The position numbers and the translations under genes were made by a program. 64,000 nt of DNA. Origin: Geoglobus acetivorans. GTDB taxonomy: Archaea > Halobacteriota > Archaeoglobi > Archaeoglobales > Archaeoglobaceae. Below, in pieces: positions 34,090-42,297 of this stretch. The notes below the pieces were generated by a model. It saw only the letters and a list, made by a program, of their open reading frames with translations. It had not been told where the DNA came from and searched no databases. Each line of letters begins with the position of its first letter. Position 1 is the first letter of the stretch. The DNA is taken from positions 682,001 through 746,000 of the forward strand of contig NZ_CP087714.1 in NCBI RefSeq assembly GCF_039641995.1, read 5' to 3'.

Positions 34090-35004
34090 TCAGATTCTGA
34101 CTCTTCTTACTGCGATGTATTCTGGGTTCCTGCAGAGTATCGGGTATATGAGTGTTTTGTTAACCGCTCCTGAAAGTCTGACATCTCCTGCCAGCTCCCT
34201 GAGGTTGAGATTGCTCCTCAGCTTTACGAGGTATTTCGAATGTTTAAGCTCGGAGATGTTTTTAACCTGCTCATACACTCTGAATTCACTGCCAAACTTG
34301 AAGCCGGTCTTTACCATGAATCTCCTTTCTCTCAGATCTCTGTACACTGTGAATATTTTCTCGAAATCCGGTATGGTTTTTCTGGCGAATTCCAGCACTT
34401 CTTCTCTCTCAACGTCAGCCTCCATTATGCCCTCGTCCATTAAATAGAGCCCCTCGTATATTGACATTATCACTCTGTTCCCCTTCAGCACTCCGTAAAA
34501 GTATTTTCTGTACAGCTCTGTGTTTTCTGTAACGAAGTAACTCCCGGAAAACCTTGAACTGAATTTTTTCAGCTCTTCGCGGTGGTTTCCATGCTCGTCA
34601 AAAGCTTCAACTTTGAAGTAGGTAACATCTGCCTCCTCATCGACAACTGCAAGTTTTTTCCCACTCATTTCTTTGAGATCCTCAACTGGAAAGCAATCTT
34701 TTTCGCTTACCGGAATGTAGTCTCCAAAATCAAGAAAACGGGCTCTGACACCTCTATCTCTCAAATCCTGGAATACGAAGTATTTTACCGGGTCACACAT
34801 TTTGAAAAGCCGATCAAAATCCACAATATGCTCGTCATCTGAGAATACCTCAAGTGTTCCCTTATACACGAGATAAGCTGCTTCCTCGGGAGTGAGGATT
34901 GCTGAATTACCCTTAGCGGTTCCAAAATTTCTTGAAATCAATTTCTGGGCTTTTTCGACAACGATACTCTCTCCTTTCAGCAAACCCTTCATCATACCCT
35001 TCAA
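34090..35004 (-). CDS. endA: tRNA-intron endonuclease, long (homodimer) form
   Basis: 304 residues, matching the Archaeoglobus-type enzyme made of an inactive N-terminal repeat and an active C-terminal repeat in one chain. The C-terminal half has the catalytic set: a tyrosine in GSEFRVYEQ, histidine in ELKHSKYLVK, and lysine in that same segment. The N-terminal repeat has YFVFQDLRDRGVRARFLDFGDYIPVSEKD. It excises introns at bulge-helix-bulge sites in pre-tRNA. It is divergent from the tRNA-Asn gene next door. Confidence 0.93.
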   Translation of the reverse strand: MKGMMKGLLKGESIVVEKAQKLISRNFGTAKGNSAILTPEEAAYLVYKGTLEVFSDDEHIVDFDRLFKMCDPVKYFVFQDLRDRGVRARFLDFGDYIPVSEKDCFPVEDLKEMSGKKLAVVDEEADVTYFKVEAFDEHGNHREELKKFSSRFSGSYFVTENTELYRKYFYGVLKGNRVIMSIYEGLYLMDEGIMEADVEREEVLEFARKTIPDFEKIFTVYRDLRERRFMVKTGFKFGSEFRVYEQVKNISELKHSKYLVKLRSNLNLRELAGDVRLSGAVNKTLIYPILCRNPEYIAVRRVRI

Positions 35005-35033
35005 ACCTGATTGCCGTTAAAAATGTTGCGAGG

Positions 35034-35046
35034 ATAAAATTTAAAT
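35034..35046 (+). promoter_or_regulatory. TATA box of the tRNA-Asn gene
   Basis: ATAAAATTTAAAT lies about 30 bases before the mature 5' end of the tRNA, the expected distance for archaeal stable RNA promoters. Confidence 0.5.
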
Positions 35047-35071
35047 TCCATGCCATGCTCTCACTGGTAGA

Positions 35072-35144
35072 GCCGCCGTAGCTTAGCTGGTAGAGCGCCG
35101 GACTGTTAATCCGGTGGTCGCAGGTTCGAATCCTGCCGGCGGCG
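35072..35144 (+). tRNA. tRNA-Asn (anticodon GTT)
   Basis: A 73-nt cloverleaf. The acceptor stem pairs GCCGCCG with CGGCGGC (35137-35143), with discriminator G. The anticodon stem is CCGGA/TCCGG with loop CTGTTAA; the GTT anticodon is at 35105-35107. The T arm is GCAGG-TTCGAAT-CCTGC. No intron; the CCA end is not encoded. I looked downstream for a repeat of the 3' end that would mark an integrated element and found none. Confidence 0.97.
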
Positions 35145-35225
35145 CTCTTATCTCCGGTTTTACACCTAACCATAACTTTCAGTCCGCTCTCTACAGATAT
35201 AAGCTTTTTTCTTCCTGTTTTAACC

Positions 35226-35987
35226 ATGCTTGGGGTTGAAAGAAAACCCTATCTGGTAGGTGTGGCATCTAAGGAAAAACTCAGAGACTGGCTGAACTCT
35301 CTCCCGGAGACAGCAAGAGAAAGAGAGCCAGCAGAGATTCTCTCATTTCTCTTCATCAAGGTTATCGAGATCTCCTTCCTCGTTGACCTCTCATCCTCTC
35401 AATCATTCTGGATTGTGATGCCACTGTATTCAGTTCTCGCAGACTTTGACAGCATTGCCGGAATAAAGCACCGGACATACTCGCATGCCATCTACGCCCC
35501 ATTCATCCTTTCCCTGCCTCCCATTCCATTTCCTGAACTTTATGCGGTTGCGACCATCTCCTATCTCTCCCACATCTTTGCAGACATGCTCACTCCGAGT
35601 GGTGTGATGCTCCTTTACCCTTACAGAGAGACAACATTCAGCTTTCTCCCTCCAGCATGGAGAATAGGAACAGGCACAAATGCCGAGATGATCTTTCTCA
35701 TAGCAGTTCTTCTCCTCACCGCTTCATTCAGCCTTGCAGAATCCACAAAGGAGGTTGTTGCTGAATTCTCGGCAGCAGTAATAGCAACCCTGCTCGGATA
35801 CAGAGTTCCCTTGGGCAACGTGAAGGAGTATCTTGAACACTACAGTTTCACCGAGCTTTTCAGGGCATTTTCCAGAGTCGAGAGGGTTGTCAGCTTTGTT
35901 GTTGAGAGAACAGCCCGCCATCGTAACGAGCGGGCTTTCAGAAATCTGCATGAGGTGATGCAGGATGGGGTTTGTCAGATGCAATAA
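35226..35987 (+). CDS. DUF457/YdjM-type membrane-bound metal-dependent hydrolase
   Basis: 253 residues with four to five hydrophobic segments. Family metal ligands are in LADFDSIAGIKHRTYSH (near residue 75-92) and SYLSHIFADMLTPSGVMLLYP. The first 45 residues, charged and lacking a membrane segment, do not resemble the usual N-terminus of the family and may come from another reading or a fusion. The protein has a long charged C-terminal tail. It is the first gene after tRNA-Asn in an accessory-looking stretch. Its end overlaps the next small gene by 23 bases. Confidence 0.75.
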   Translation: MLGVERKPYLVGVASKEKLRDWLNSLPETAREREPAEILSFLFIKVIEISFLVDLSSSQSFWIVMPLYSVLADFDSIAGIKHRTYSHAIYAPFILSLPPIPFPELYAVATISYLSHIFADMLTPSGVMLLYPYRETTFSFLPPAWRIGTGTNAEMIFLIAVLLLTASFSLAESTKEVVAEFSAAVIATLLGYRVPLGNVKEYLEHYSFTELFRAFSRVERVVSFVVERTARHRNERAFRNLHEVMQDGVCQMQ

Positions 35988-36102
35988 ATGCGGAAATTGT
36001 GGATGCTTTGAAATTGTTGAAGCAAGGTATTCTGATTCAGGAGCAGTCGAGAAAATGCAGTGCTGCAGGTGTGGTAGCATAACAATTCTGGAAATGTGGT
36101 GA
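35965..36102 (+). CDS. 45-aa zinc-ribbon microprotein
   Basis: Found by reading the bases. The 45-residue product has two cysteine pairs in ribbon arrangement: CNKCGNCGC near residue 6 and CCRCGS near residue 33. It overlaps the end of the DUF457 gene by 23 bases and its stop overlaps the ribosome binding site of the SWIM-finger gene, so it fits a three-gene operon. Function is unknown. Confidence 0.6.
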   Translation: MGFVRCNKCGNCGCFEIVEARYSDSGAVEKMQCCRCGSITILEMW

Positions 36103-36107
36103 TTGGC

Positions 36108-36392
36108 ATGGAAAGAAAGTTCAGGATGATTGTAACCAGAATCAGCGAGTCAGAATTCAGCGTTCTCAGCCTGAATTCAACATCTGGAAAACCAAAACAG
36201 TATGCAGTCAGGTGGAATGGTTACAGGTGGATATGCTCATGCCCCGATTTTGCAAGGCATTCAGAGGAAATTGACTACGTCTGCAAGCACATCGAGGCGA
36301 TGTTTAAAGCGGTGAGACTTGTGACCGGAATGGAGATTGAGGTGATCAGGAGTTACAACAGCAAGAGCGGGATATCAGCACGGATAAAATAA
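36108..36392 (+). CDS. SWIM zinc-finger protein
   Basis: 94 residues starting MERKFRM; GTGGTGAT just upstream serves as ribosome binding site. The CXCXnCXH pattern of the SWIM finger reads CSCPDFARHSEEIDYVCKH (residues 45-63), preceded by the typical YAVRWNGYRWI strands. SWIM fingers bind DNA or proteins and occur in Rad51-associated factors and transposases; this stand-alone form has no known role. Confidence 0.8.
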   Translation: MERKFRMIVTRISESEFSVLSLNSTSGKPKQYAVRWNGYRWICSCPDFARHSEEIDYVCKHIEAMFKAVRLVTGMEIEVIRSYNSKSGISARIK

Positions 36393-36408
36393 AAACAAGA
36401 TGTGGAAA

Positions 36409-36642
36409 TCAGAGCAGCCTGATAAACTCCTCAACACTCAATCCGGCCTGCTTAAGTATTACTCGCAAAGTTCCTTTTTTCAAAGTGTGATGGAGAGGGA
36501 CTATGACCTTTATAACACCCTCATCTGTCCTTTTTTCCATACGAACATGACTTCCTTTCTGTCTCACAACTCTGAAACCTGCTTTATGCAGGGCTTTGAT
36601 TGTCTCTTCTCCAGAAACAGCAGGCAGTTTCAATAATAACAC
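36409..36642 (-). CDS. hicA: HicA-type mRNA interferase toxin
   Basis: 77 residues from a GTG start one base after the hicB stop. LPAVSGEETIKALHKAGFRVVRQKGSHVRM contains the catalytic histidine of the double-stranded RNA-binding fold, followed by VPLHHTLKKGTLRVILKQAGLSVEEF. HicA toxins cut mRNA and are neutralised by HicB. The order antitoxin then toxin (hicB-hicA) is one of the two found in nature. Confidence 0.9.
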   Translation of the reverse strand: MLLLKLPAVSGEETIKALHKAGFRVVRQKGSHVRMEKRTDEGVIKVIVPLHHTLKKGTLRVILKQAGLSVEEFIRLL

Positions 36643-36643
36643 C

Positions 36644-36856
36644 TTAGAGAGTGACCTCAACGACCTCCGCCTTCTTTCCTCTGGTCTCTGCCTCTATTTC
36701 TGCATCGTCAATATCCAGATAAACCTCTATAGCTTCCCTGATATTCTCAAGTGCTTCTTCTCTTGTTTCACCCTGGGATACACATCCAGGAAGAGAAGGA
36801 ACATAAACGACGTATCCGCCTTCTTCAGCTTCTTCAAGGACGACCTTGAACTTCAT
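36644..36856 (-). CDS. hicB: HicB-family antitoxin
   Basis: 70 residues: FKVVLEEAEEGGYVVYVPSLPGCVSQGETREEALENIREAI is the classic partial RNase H fold of HicB. The protein ends soon after the fold, so it lacks the usual C-terminal DNA-binding domain; self-regulation may differ from full-length systems. It precedes hicA by one base. Confidence 0.92.
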   Translation of the reverse strand: MKFKVVLEEAEEGGYVVYVPSLPGCVSQGETREEALENIREAIEVYLDIDDAEIEAETRGKKAEVVEVTL

Positions 36857-36871
36857 GATTCTGTATTTGAT

Positions 36872-36970
36872 TCACAGGTTGATAAAAGTTACCTGAGAGA
36901 TTTGTTGTTCTAACTTCAATTGTCTATTCTTAAGAACAATCAGAGGAGATGTGTCAGAAACTATCTGCAT
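36872..36970 (-). pseudogene. truncated VapC (PIN-domain) toxin remnant
   Basis: Read from the raw bases. Translation from the ATG at 36970, 8 bases after AAGGAG, gives QIVSDTSPLIVLKN, the characteristic first strand of VapC-like PIN toxins including the first catalytic aspartate. The frame ends after 32 residues at a TGA, whereas PIN domains need about 130; residues after position 14 lose family similarity. The hicB start follows 16 bases on, so the rest of the toxin has been lost or replaced. Confidence 0.6.
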
Positions 36971-37015
36971 TCCTAATCTCCTTTTCCAGTTCCTCTTCAT
37001 CCCAACTTATCACGC

Positions 37016-37195
37016 TCACCTTTTTCTCGCTGAGAGTATTGCCTCGGCTGTCTCCCTGCTGAGAGTTCCGGAGAACTCTTTGATTGATGATCTCCTAATC
37101 AGCCTTCTGATGACCTCGCTGAAGCTTTCATCATCTCTTTTCAGCGATTTGAGCATGTCATAAACATCGTCTGAGATGGAGATGACCTTTGTCAC
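37016..37195 (-). CDS. VapB-like antitoxin, probably frameshifted
   Basis: 59 residues from a GTG at 37195: MTKVISISDDVYDMLKSLKR followed by DDESFSEVIRRLIRRSS, typical of archaeal ribbon-helix-helix/VapB antitoxins. It ends at a TGA right after an A5 tract (GAGAAAAAGG). One additional A would let translation run on to 36954, adding a charged tail (VSVISWDEEELEKEIRN) that abuts the VapC remnant. TATA-like TTAAATAAG near 37220 would make it leaderless. Either a decayed gene, a frameshifting gene or a sequence error. Confidence 0.55.
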   Translation of the reverse strand: MTKVISISDDVYDMLKSLKRDDESFSEVIRRLIRRSSIKEFSGTLSRETAEAILSARKR

Positions 37196-37251
37196 AGTAT
37201 TTGTGTAAGTGTATGCACTTATTTAAGGCTTTTGTGTCATCGTCCATGATG

Positions 37252-37476
37252 TCACCACCACAGCACAGCATCAACCGGCCCAAGCTCAGCCTTAACCCAT
37301 CCAGAATCAGGTCGGTCACCAATAACCTCTGTAACAGCCCAGAAGGACTTGATTTTTGCCCCCAGCGCAGGTTGAGAGACTGTCGAGGCATAGAAGATGA
37401 GAAGAGGGCGTTGAGAGGCTGGAGGTCTGGAGCTCGAGTTCTCCTTATGAGCTTCTACAATAAAGACTTTCCACAA
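37252..37476 (-). CDS. hypothetical small protein, doubtful
   Basis: A 74-codon frame on the strand of the vapB/hicBA genes. The second half (KIKSFWAVTEVIGDRPDSGW and onward) has protein-like composition with many G-starting codons, but I recognise no family and the N-terminus is low in plausibility. No clear promoter or ribosome binding site. It could be a gene fragment or chance. Confidence 0.25.
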   Translation of the reverse strand: MWKVFIVEAHKENSSSRPPASQRPLLIFYASTVSQPALGAKIKSFWAVTEVIGDRPDSGWVKAELGPVDAVLWW

Positions 37477-37565
37477 TCTGCAAAAAGGTATCCCTGAAAA
37501 AAGCAGAACCTTTTAAAAATGAGCCATTTGCGGAGTCTCTGATAAAGAACTCCAGAGGTGTTGGG

Positions 37566-38528
37566 ATGAGCAAGAGTGATAAGGTAATGGGGCTTGAAGA
37601 GGCGGTCAGAAAATTTGTGAGAAATGGAAATCACATTGCTTTTGGCGGTTTTACCCTCAACAGAATGCCAGTAGCCCTCATCTATGAGATAATACGCCAG
37701 GGAGTTAAGGATCTGCACGTTTACGGACATTCCCCCGGTTTCGGTGTTGACGTTTTGATAGGTTCCGGCAGTGTAAAGGCGATAGAGCTGGCTTACGAGG
37801 CAGATGAGGGTTTTGGCAGAGTCGGTCCAAGATTCAGAAAAGCTGTCGAGAGAAGGGAGACCATGTGGGAGGATTATTCCAACTTTGGAATGACGCTCAG
37901 GTTTCTTGCCGGTGCGATGGGCATTTCTTTCCTTCCGACAAAAACCATGCTCGGTTCGGACATGCTGTCAAAGGAGGGCTTCAGCAGAGAATTCCGCGAG
38001 AGCGATCCAAAAATTGCATCGAAAAAGCTGGATGTAATTGAATGCCCGTTCACGGGAGAGAAGGTTGTCGCACTTCCAGCGGTAAACCCGGATGTTGCTG
38101 TGATTCATGCTCAGGTTGCCGATGCAGATGGAAACGTCAGGATTTACGGACAGGCATTTGCAGATGACATAATCGCAAAATCTGCGGACAGGGTGATTGT
38201 AACCTGTGAGAAACTTGTCGATTCAGAAGAGCTGAGGAAATTCCCGGAACAGAATGTTCTTCCGGGATTCCTCGTTGATGCAGTCGTCCCTGTCGAGTTT
38301 GGTGCACATCCCACAAGCTGTGCCAGGTTCTACGACTATGATCCAGAATTTCTGAGAATATATCACTCTCTGGCGAAAGATGACGGGAGCTTCACAGACT
38401 TTCTCGAAAAATATGTTCTGGGGGTGGAGGACCATGATGAATATCTCAGAAAGGTCGGTATCGATAGACTTGAGAGTCTGAGAGCAAGCTTCGAAGTCGG
38501 ATACAATCCTGGGTTAAAGAGGGTGTGA
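37566..38528 (+). CDS. CoA-transferase family I, subunit A (glutaconate/IpdA type)
   Basis: 320 residues. MGLEEAVRKFVRNGNHIAFGGFTLNRMPVAL is the conserved start of glutaconate CoA-transferase alpha-like subunits. No catalytic glutamate is expected here, it is in the partner subunit. The start codon lies about 10 bases after AGAGGTGTTGG, and AACCTTTTAAAAATG (37507-37521) may be the promoter. Works as a complex with the next gene. The relatives include hydrolases of cyclic CoA esters (IpdAB), so the substrate is open. Confidence 0.88.
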   Translation: MSKSDKVMGLEEAVRKFVRNGNHIAFGGFTLNRMPVALIYEIIRQGVKDLHVYGHSPGFGVDVLIGSGSVKAIELAYEADEGFGRVGPRFRKAVERRETMWEDYSNFGMTLRFLAGAMGISFLPTKTMLGSDMLSKEGFSREFRESDPKIASKKLDVIECPFTGEKVVALPAVNPDVAVIHAQVADADGNVRIYGQAFADDIIAKSADRVIVTCEKLVDSEELRKFPEQNVLPGFLVDAVVPVEFGAHPTSCARFYDYDPEFLRIYHSLAKDDGSFTDFLEKYVLGVEDHDEYLRKVGIDRLESLRASFEVGYNPGLKRV

Positions 38529-38538
38529 GGTGAGTACC

Positions 38539-39312
38539 ATGAAGAAGTATGCGGAGGATTATACCCTGACCGAGCTTATGGTCGTTACAACCGCGAGGGA
38601 GTTCAGAAATGGGGAGGTGGCCTTCATAGGAACTGGAATACCAATGGTCGCAGGGATGCTGGCGAAGCTCACCCATGCTCCTGATCTCACAATAATATTC
38701 GAGGCTGGAGCGGCGGATCCGGAACTGGAACACCTTCCAATGTCTGTGGGTGAACCGAGAACCTTCAGAATGGCAGGAATTGCTGCCGGACTGTTTGATA
38801 TATTTTCCCTCACCCAGAGAGGCAGGGTCGATGTTGGAGTCATTGGTGGAGCGCAGGTCGATAAATTCGGAAACGTGAACTCCACCTGTATCGGAGATTA
38901 TGGCAACCCAGCAGTTCGTTTTCCGGGCAGTGGTGGTGCTGGGGATATTGCGTGCCTCTGTAAGAGGACAGTGATACTCATGCCTCATGAAAAAAGGAGA
39001 TTCGTCGAGAAAGTGGACTATCTGACAAGCCCCGGGTGGATTGATGGCCCCGATGGAAGGAACAGAGCGGGCCTTCAGTGGGGAGGTCCTTCGGCGGTAA
39101 TAACCACCATGGGCGTCATAAGATTTGAGGAGAAGACGAAAAAACCCTACCTCGAGTCATATCATCCGGGACTAACCCCTGAAGAGGTGCTGGAAAACAC
39201 GGGGTTTGAGATTGACGTTTCAAAAGCCATTGAGACTGAACCGCCCACGGAAGAGGAGATATGGATACTGAGGGAGAAGGTGGATCCGGAAGGAATATTC
39301 CTGAAAAAATGA
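38539..39312 (+). CDS. CoA-transferase family I, subunit B (glutaconate/IpdB type)
   Basis: 257 residues from the ATG 6 bases after GAGGTGAG; an in-frame GTG at 38530 lies inside that signal. TLTELMVVTTAREFRNGEVAFIGTGIPMVAGMLAK is the family N-terminus, then TIIFEAGAADPELEHLPMSV and GGAQVDKFGNVNSTCIG. In classical glutaconate CoA-transferases a catalytic glutamate follows the N-terminal part; IFEAG could supply it. Cotranscribed with subunit A and convergent with an acyl-CoA dehydrogenase. Confidence 0.88.
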   Translation: MKKYAEDYTLTELMVVTTAREFRNGEVAFIGTGIPMVAGMLAKLTHAPDLTIIFEAGAADPELEHLPMSVGEPRTFRMAGIAAGLFDIFSLTQRGRVDVGVIGGAQVDKFGNVNSTCIGDYGNPAVRFPGSGGAGDIACLCKRTVILMPHEKRRFVEKVDYLTSPGWIDGPDGRNRAGLQWGGPSAVITTMGVIRFEEKTKKPYLESYHPGLTPEEVLENTGFEIDVSKAIETEPPTEEEIWILREKVDPEGIFLKK

Positions 39313-39344
39313 ATTGGGTTAGTTTCATTTAATTTCATTAATTT

Positions 39345-40439
39345 TCATGCAAGCAGCTTTCTTGCAACCAGGAGTTTCATGACTTCTGTGGCCCCTTCGG
39401 CAAATTCTATGGTTTTTGCATCCCTGTATGCTCTCTCAGCTTTACTGCCACGCAGAAGCCCATGCCCACCGAACACTTCAACCGCGACATCGGCAGCCTT
39501 CTTGGCAACCCTCGCCGAAAGTATCTTTGCAACCGCCCCCTCATAACCCGGATCACTCATGTTTCTCGCTGCGTCATATAATGTTCTCCTCAGGGCCTCT
39601 ATTTCAACCGCAACGTCTGCAAGCATGAACTGAACGGCCTGCAAGTCTGACAGCGTTCCACCGAATGCTTTCCTCTTTTTGGCTCTTTCAACAGCAATCT
39701 CAAGACACCTTTCAGCTATGCCAAGCCCTATTGCTGAGAAAGGCAGTCGATTTGGGGCGAGGGTTCCTAAGGCAACTTTCAAACCTGCCCCCTCCTTTAC
39801 GAGAACGTTGCTTTCATGCACCTCAACATTGTCAAACTGCAGGCTCGCAAGCCCGCTTCCCCTCATTCCTGCCAAGTCGATTCTGGTGGCTTTTATCCCC
39901 TCACTCTTTTCGGCTATGAATGCCGTAAGTCCTTTTGGACCCTCACCAGTTCTTCCGACGACTATGAAAACATCAGCATACATGCCGTTGGTGATCAGAG
40001 TCTTGCTTCCGCTGAGTGTGTATGCATCACCCTGCTTTTCGGCCTTCAGGCTTACAGAACCTGCAACATCACTTCCTCCCTTACCTTCGGTGATTGCTAT
40101 TGTGCCTATGGATTTCAGCAATTTTGGAAAGAATATTTCCTTCTGCTCCTCGCTGCCATACAGCCTTACCGCGTCAGCAGCCATTGAGTGGACAATAATG
40201 CTGTGGGCAACACCTGCAGAAACTTTCGCAAGCTCTTCTGCAACAACGCACGCGTCATAGTAACCCCCGCCCAGCCCTCCATATTCTTCAGGTATGATCA
40301 AGCCGAGGATGCCGGATTCTTTCACAGCATCGAGCACGTCACCCATATCATTGTTTCTGTCAATTTCTGCTGCCTTTTCTCTGACAATGCTCTTCAGTTC
40401 ATCAACAATCTTCTGCATAACTCTGTATGCATTAATCAT
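39345..40439 (-). CDS. acyl-CoA dehydrogenase
   Basis: 364 residues from the ATG at 40439 (MINAYRVMQKIVDEL); the ATG at 40418 is possible, and the longer frame to 40547 is not supported by the promoter-like AAAAATTTACG near 40458-40468. Motifs: GLGGGYYDACVVAEELAKVSAG, AITEGKGGSDVAGS (FAD-binding), AFGGTLSDLQAVQFMLAD, and a catalytic base candidate in AYRDAKTIEFAEGATEVMKL. It oxidises acyl-CoA, probably in the same catabolic route as the neighbouring CoA-transferase. Confidence 0.92.
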   Translation of the reverse strand: MINAYRVMQKIVDELKSIVREKAAEIDRNNDMGDVLDAVKESGILGLIIPEEYGGLGGGYYDACVVAEELAKVSAGVAHSIIVHSMAADAVRLYGSEEQKEIFFPKLLKSIGTIAITEGKGGSDVAGSVSLKAEKQGDAYTLSGSKTLITNGMYADVFIVVGRTGEGPKGLTAFIAEKSEGIKATRIDLAGMRGSGLASLQFDNVEVHESNVLVKEGAGLKVALGTLAPNRLPFSAIGLGIAERCLEIAVERAKKRKAFGGTLSDLQAVQFMLADVAVEIEALRRTLYDAARNMSDPGYEGAVAKILSARVAKKAADVAVEVFGGHGLLRGSKAERAYRDAKTIEFAEGATEVMKLLVARKLLA

Positions 40440-40565
40440 GCTATAATAACGTTTTCGTAAATTTTTGCCGCTCGAAGGTAGCACCTTCAAGGTGTGTCTG
40501 GTGGCATACTTTGTCATGGGGTTTCTATCATCTCGATTGCTGCACATTCTGTGAGGGCTTAACCA

Positions 40566-40580
40566 AAATGTTTATATAGA
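40566..40580 (+). promoter_or_regulatory. thermosome promoter (BRE/TATA)
   Basis: AAATGTTTATATAGA, with a purine-rich element just upstream (AACCAAA), 35-45 bases before the thermosome ATG. The ribosome binding site GAGGTGAT is at 40602-40609. I looked for the heat-shock palindrome CTAAC-N5-GTTAG of Archaeoglobus and did not find it. Confidence 0.65.
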
Positions 40581-40613
40581 AATACCCACCCACCAAAGTT
40601 TGAGGTGATGTAA

Positions 40614-42260
40614 ATGGCAACACTACAGGGTCAGCCTGTGCTGATTTTGAAGGAAGGAACCCAGAGAACTGTTGGCAGGGATGCACAGAGAATGAACATT
40701 CTTGCCGCGAGAGTTATTGCTGAGGCTGTGAGAAGCACCCTTGGTCCGAGAGGAATGGACAAGATGCTTGTTGACAGCCTTGGAGATGTTGTGATAACAA
40801 ACGATGGAGTCACAATTCTGAAGGAGATTGATGTTGAGCACCCGGCAGCCAAGATGGTTGTTGAGATTGCAAAGACTCAGGAGAATGAGGTAGGAGATGG
40901 CACAACCACGGCTGTGGTTATTGCTGGAGAGTTGCTCAAGAAGGCTGAGGATCTGCTTGACAACGAGATCCACCCGACAATAATCGCAAACGGTTACAGG
41001 CTTGCAGCAGAGAAGGCGATGGAGATCCTCAACGAGATTGCAATAGATGTGAGCAAGGATGATGAGGAAACACTCAAGAAGATCGCCGCAACCGCAATGA
41101 CAGGCAAGGGTGCCGAGGTGGCAATAAACAAACTCTCTGAAATTGTTGTTAAGGCTGTAAAGCAGGTGGCTGAAGAAGAGAATGGTAAGATTGAGGTAGA
41201 TACTGACAACATCAAGATTGAAAAGAGAACCGGAGCGAGTGTTGAGGAGACTGAGCTTATCGAAGGCATCGTCCTCGACAAGGAAGTCGTTCATCCGGGA
41301 ATGCCCAAGAGAATAAAGGACGCGAAGATTCTCGTCTACAACGGTGCACTTGAGGTTAAGGAGACCGAGACAGATGCAAAGATCAACATAACCGACCCCG
41401 AGATGCTTCAGAAGTTCATCGAGCAGGAGGAGAAGATGATCAAGGACATGGTTGACAAGATTACCGAGGCTGGAGCCAACGTTGTATTCTGCCAGAAGGG
41501 TATTGACGACCTGGCCCAGTACTACCTCGCCAAGGCAGGAGTTCTCGCCGTCAGGAGGGTCAAGAAGAGCGACATTGAAAAGATTGCAAAGGCATGCGGT
41601 GCAAGGATTCTGACAGACCTGAGAGACATAAGCAGCGCAGACCTCGGTGAGGCAGACCTCGTCGAGGAGAAGAAGGTCGGCGACGAGAAGATGGTCTTCG
41701 TCACAGGATGCAAGAACCCGAAGGCCGTTACAGTGCTTGTGAGAGGAGGCACGGAGCACATTGTCGATGAGATTGCAAGAGGACTTGAAGATGCGATAAA
41801 GGTTGTTGCAGTTGCCCTCGAGGACGGTAAGGTTGTGGCAGGAGCAGGCGGTCCGGAAATCGAACTCAGCCTGAGACTCAGGGACTGGGCACCGAGCCTT
41901 GGTGGGAGAGAGCAGCTTGCTGCAGAGGCATTCGCATCAGCCCTCGAGGTTATTCCCAAGACACTGGCAGAGAACGCAGGACTTGATCCGATTGACGTTC
42001 TTGTCGAGCTGAAGAAAGCTCACGAGGACGGCAAAGTCTATTCGGGTGTTGATGTCGACACCGGTAAGGTTGTTGACATGAAGGACACAGGCGTTCTCGA
42101 GCCTCTCAGAATCAAAACACAGGCCATCGAGTCCGCAACAGAGGTTGCGGTGATGCTTCTCAGAATTGACGACGTCATCGCCGCCAAGGAGCTCAGCAAG
42201 GGCAAGGGCGACGAGGGCGACGAAGGCGGAATGGGTGACATGGGAGGCATGGGCTTCTAA
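40614..42260 (+). CDS. thermosome subunit (group II chaperonin)
   Basis: 548 residues. [43 protein letters not shown] (ATP hydrolysis Asp) and the C-terminal [11 protein letters not shown] tail are diagnostic. The subunits form a double ring with a built-in lid for folding proteins at high temperature. No gene pair is adjacent, so any second subunit is elsewhere. Codon use is highly biased and G/C-ending, as expected for an abundant protein. Confidence 0.97.
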   Translation: MATLQGQPVLILKEGTQRTVGRDAQRMNILAARVIAEAVRSTLGPRGMDKMLVDSLGDVVITNDGVTILKEIDVEHPAAKMVVEIAKTQENEVGDGTTTAVVIAGELLKKAEDLLDNEIHPTIIANGYRLAAEKAMEILNEIAIDVSKDDEETLKKIAATAMTGKGAEVAINKLSEIVVKAVKQVAEEENGKIEVDTDNIKIEKRTGASVEETELIEGIVLDKEVVHPGMPKRIKDAKILVYNGALEVKETETDAKINITDPEMLQKFIEQEEKMIKDMVDKITEAGANVVFCQKGIDDLAQYYLAKAGVLAVRRVKKSDIEKIAKACGARILTDLRDISSADLGEADLVEEKKVGDEKMVFVTGCKNPKAVTVLVRGGTEHIVDEIARGLEDAIKVVAVALEDGKVVAGAGGPEIELSLRLRDWAPSLGGREQLAAEAFASALEVIPKTLAENAGLDPIDVLVELKKAHEDGKVYSGVDVDTGKVVDMKDTGVLEPLRIKTQAIESATEVAVMLLRIDDVIAAKELSKGKGDEGDEGGMGDMGGMGF

Positions 42261-42265
42261 GCAAA

Positions 42266-42290
42266 AAATTTAATTCTTTTTTCTTTTAAC
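42266..42290 (+). terminator. T-rich terminator after thermosome gene
   Basis: AATTCTTTTTTCTTTTAA shortly after the thermosome stop is the type of U-run that ends archaeal transcripts. The same region holds AAAAAATTTAATTC, the likely promoter of the next gene. Confidence 0.4.
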
Positions 42291-42297
42291 CACTTCT

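Noticed and set aside
35072-37500. Integrated element using tRNA-Asn as attachment site
   Set aside because: No repeat of the tRNA 3' end was found downstream and no integrase gene is present, despite the accessory-looking gene content.
40440-40613. Heat-shock regulator (HSR1-type) palindrome at the thermosome promoter
   Set aside because: The CTAAC-N5-GTTAG motif was not found; only TATA and purine-rich elements are visible.
40623-41759. 378-codon minus-strand frame opposite the thermosome gene
   Set aside because: It is a mirror of the strongly codon-biased thermosome sequence, with cysteine/leucine-rich composition and no promoter.
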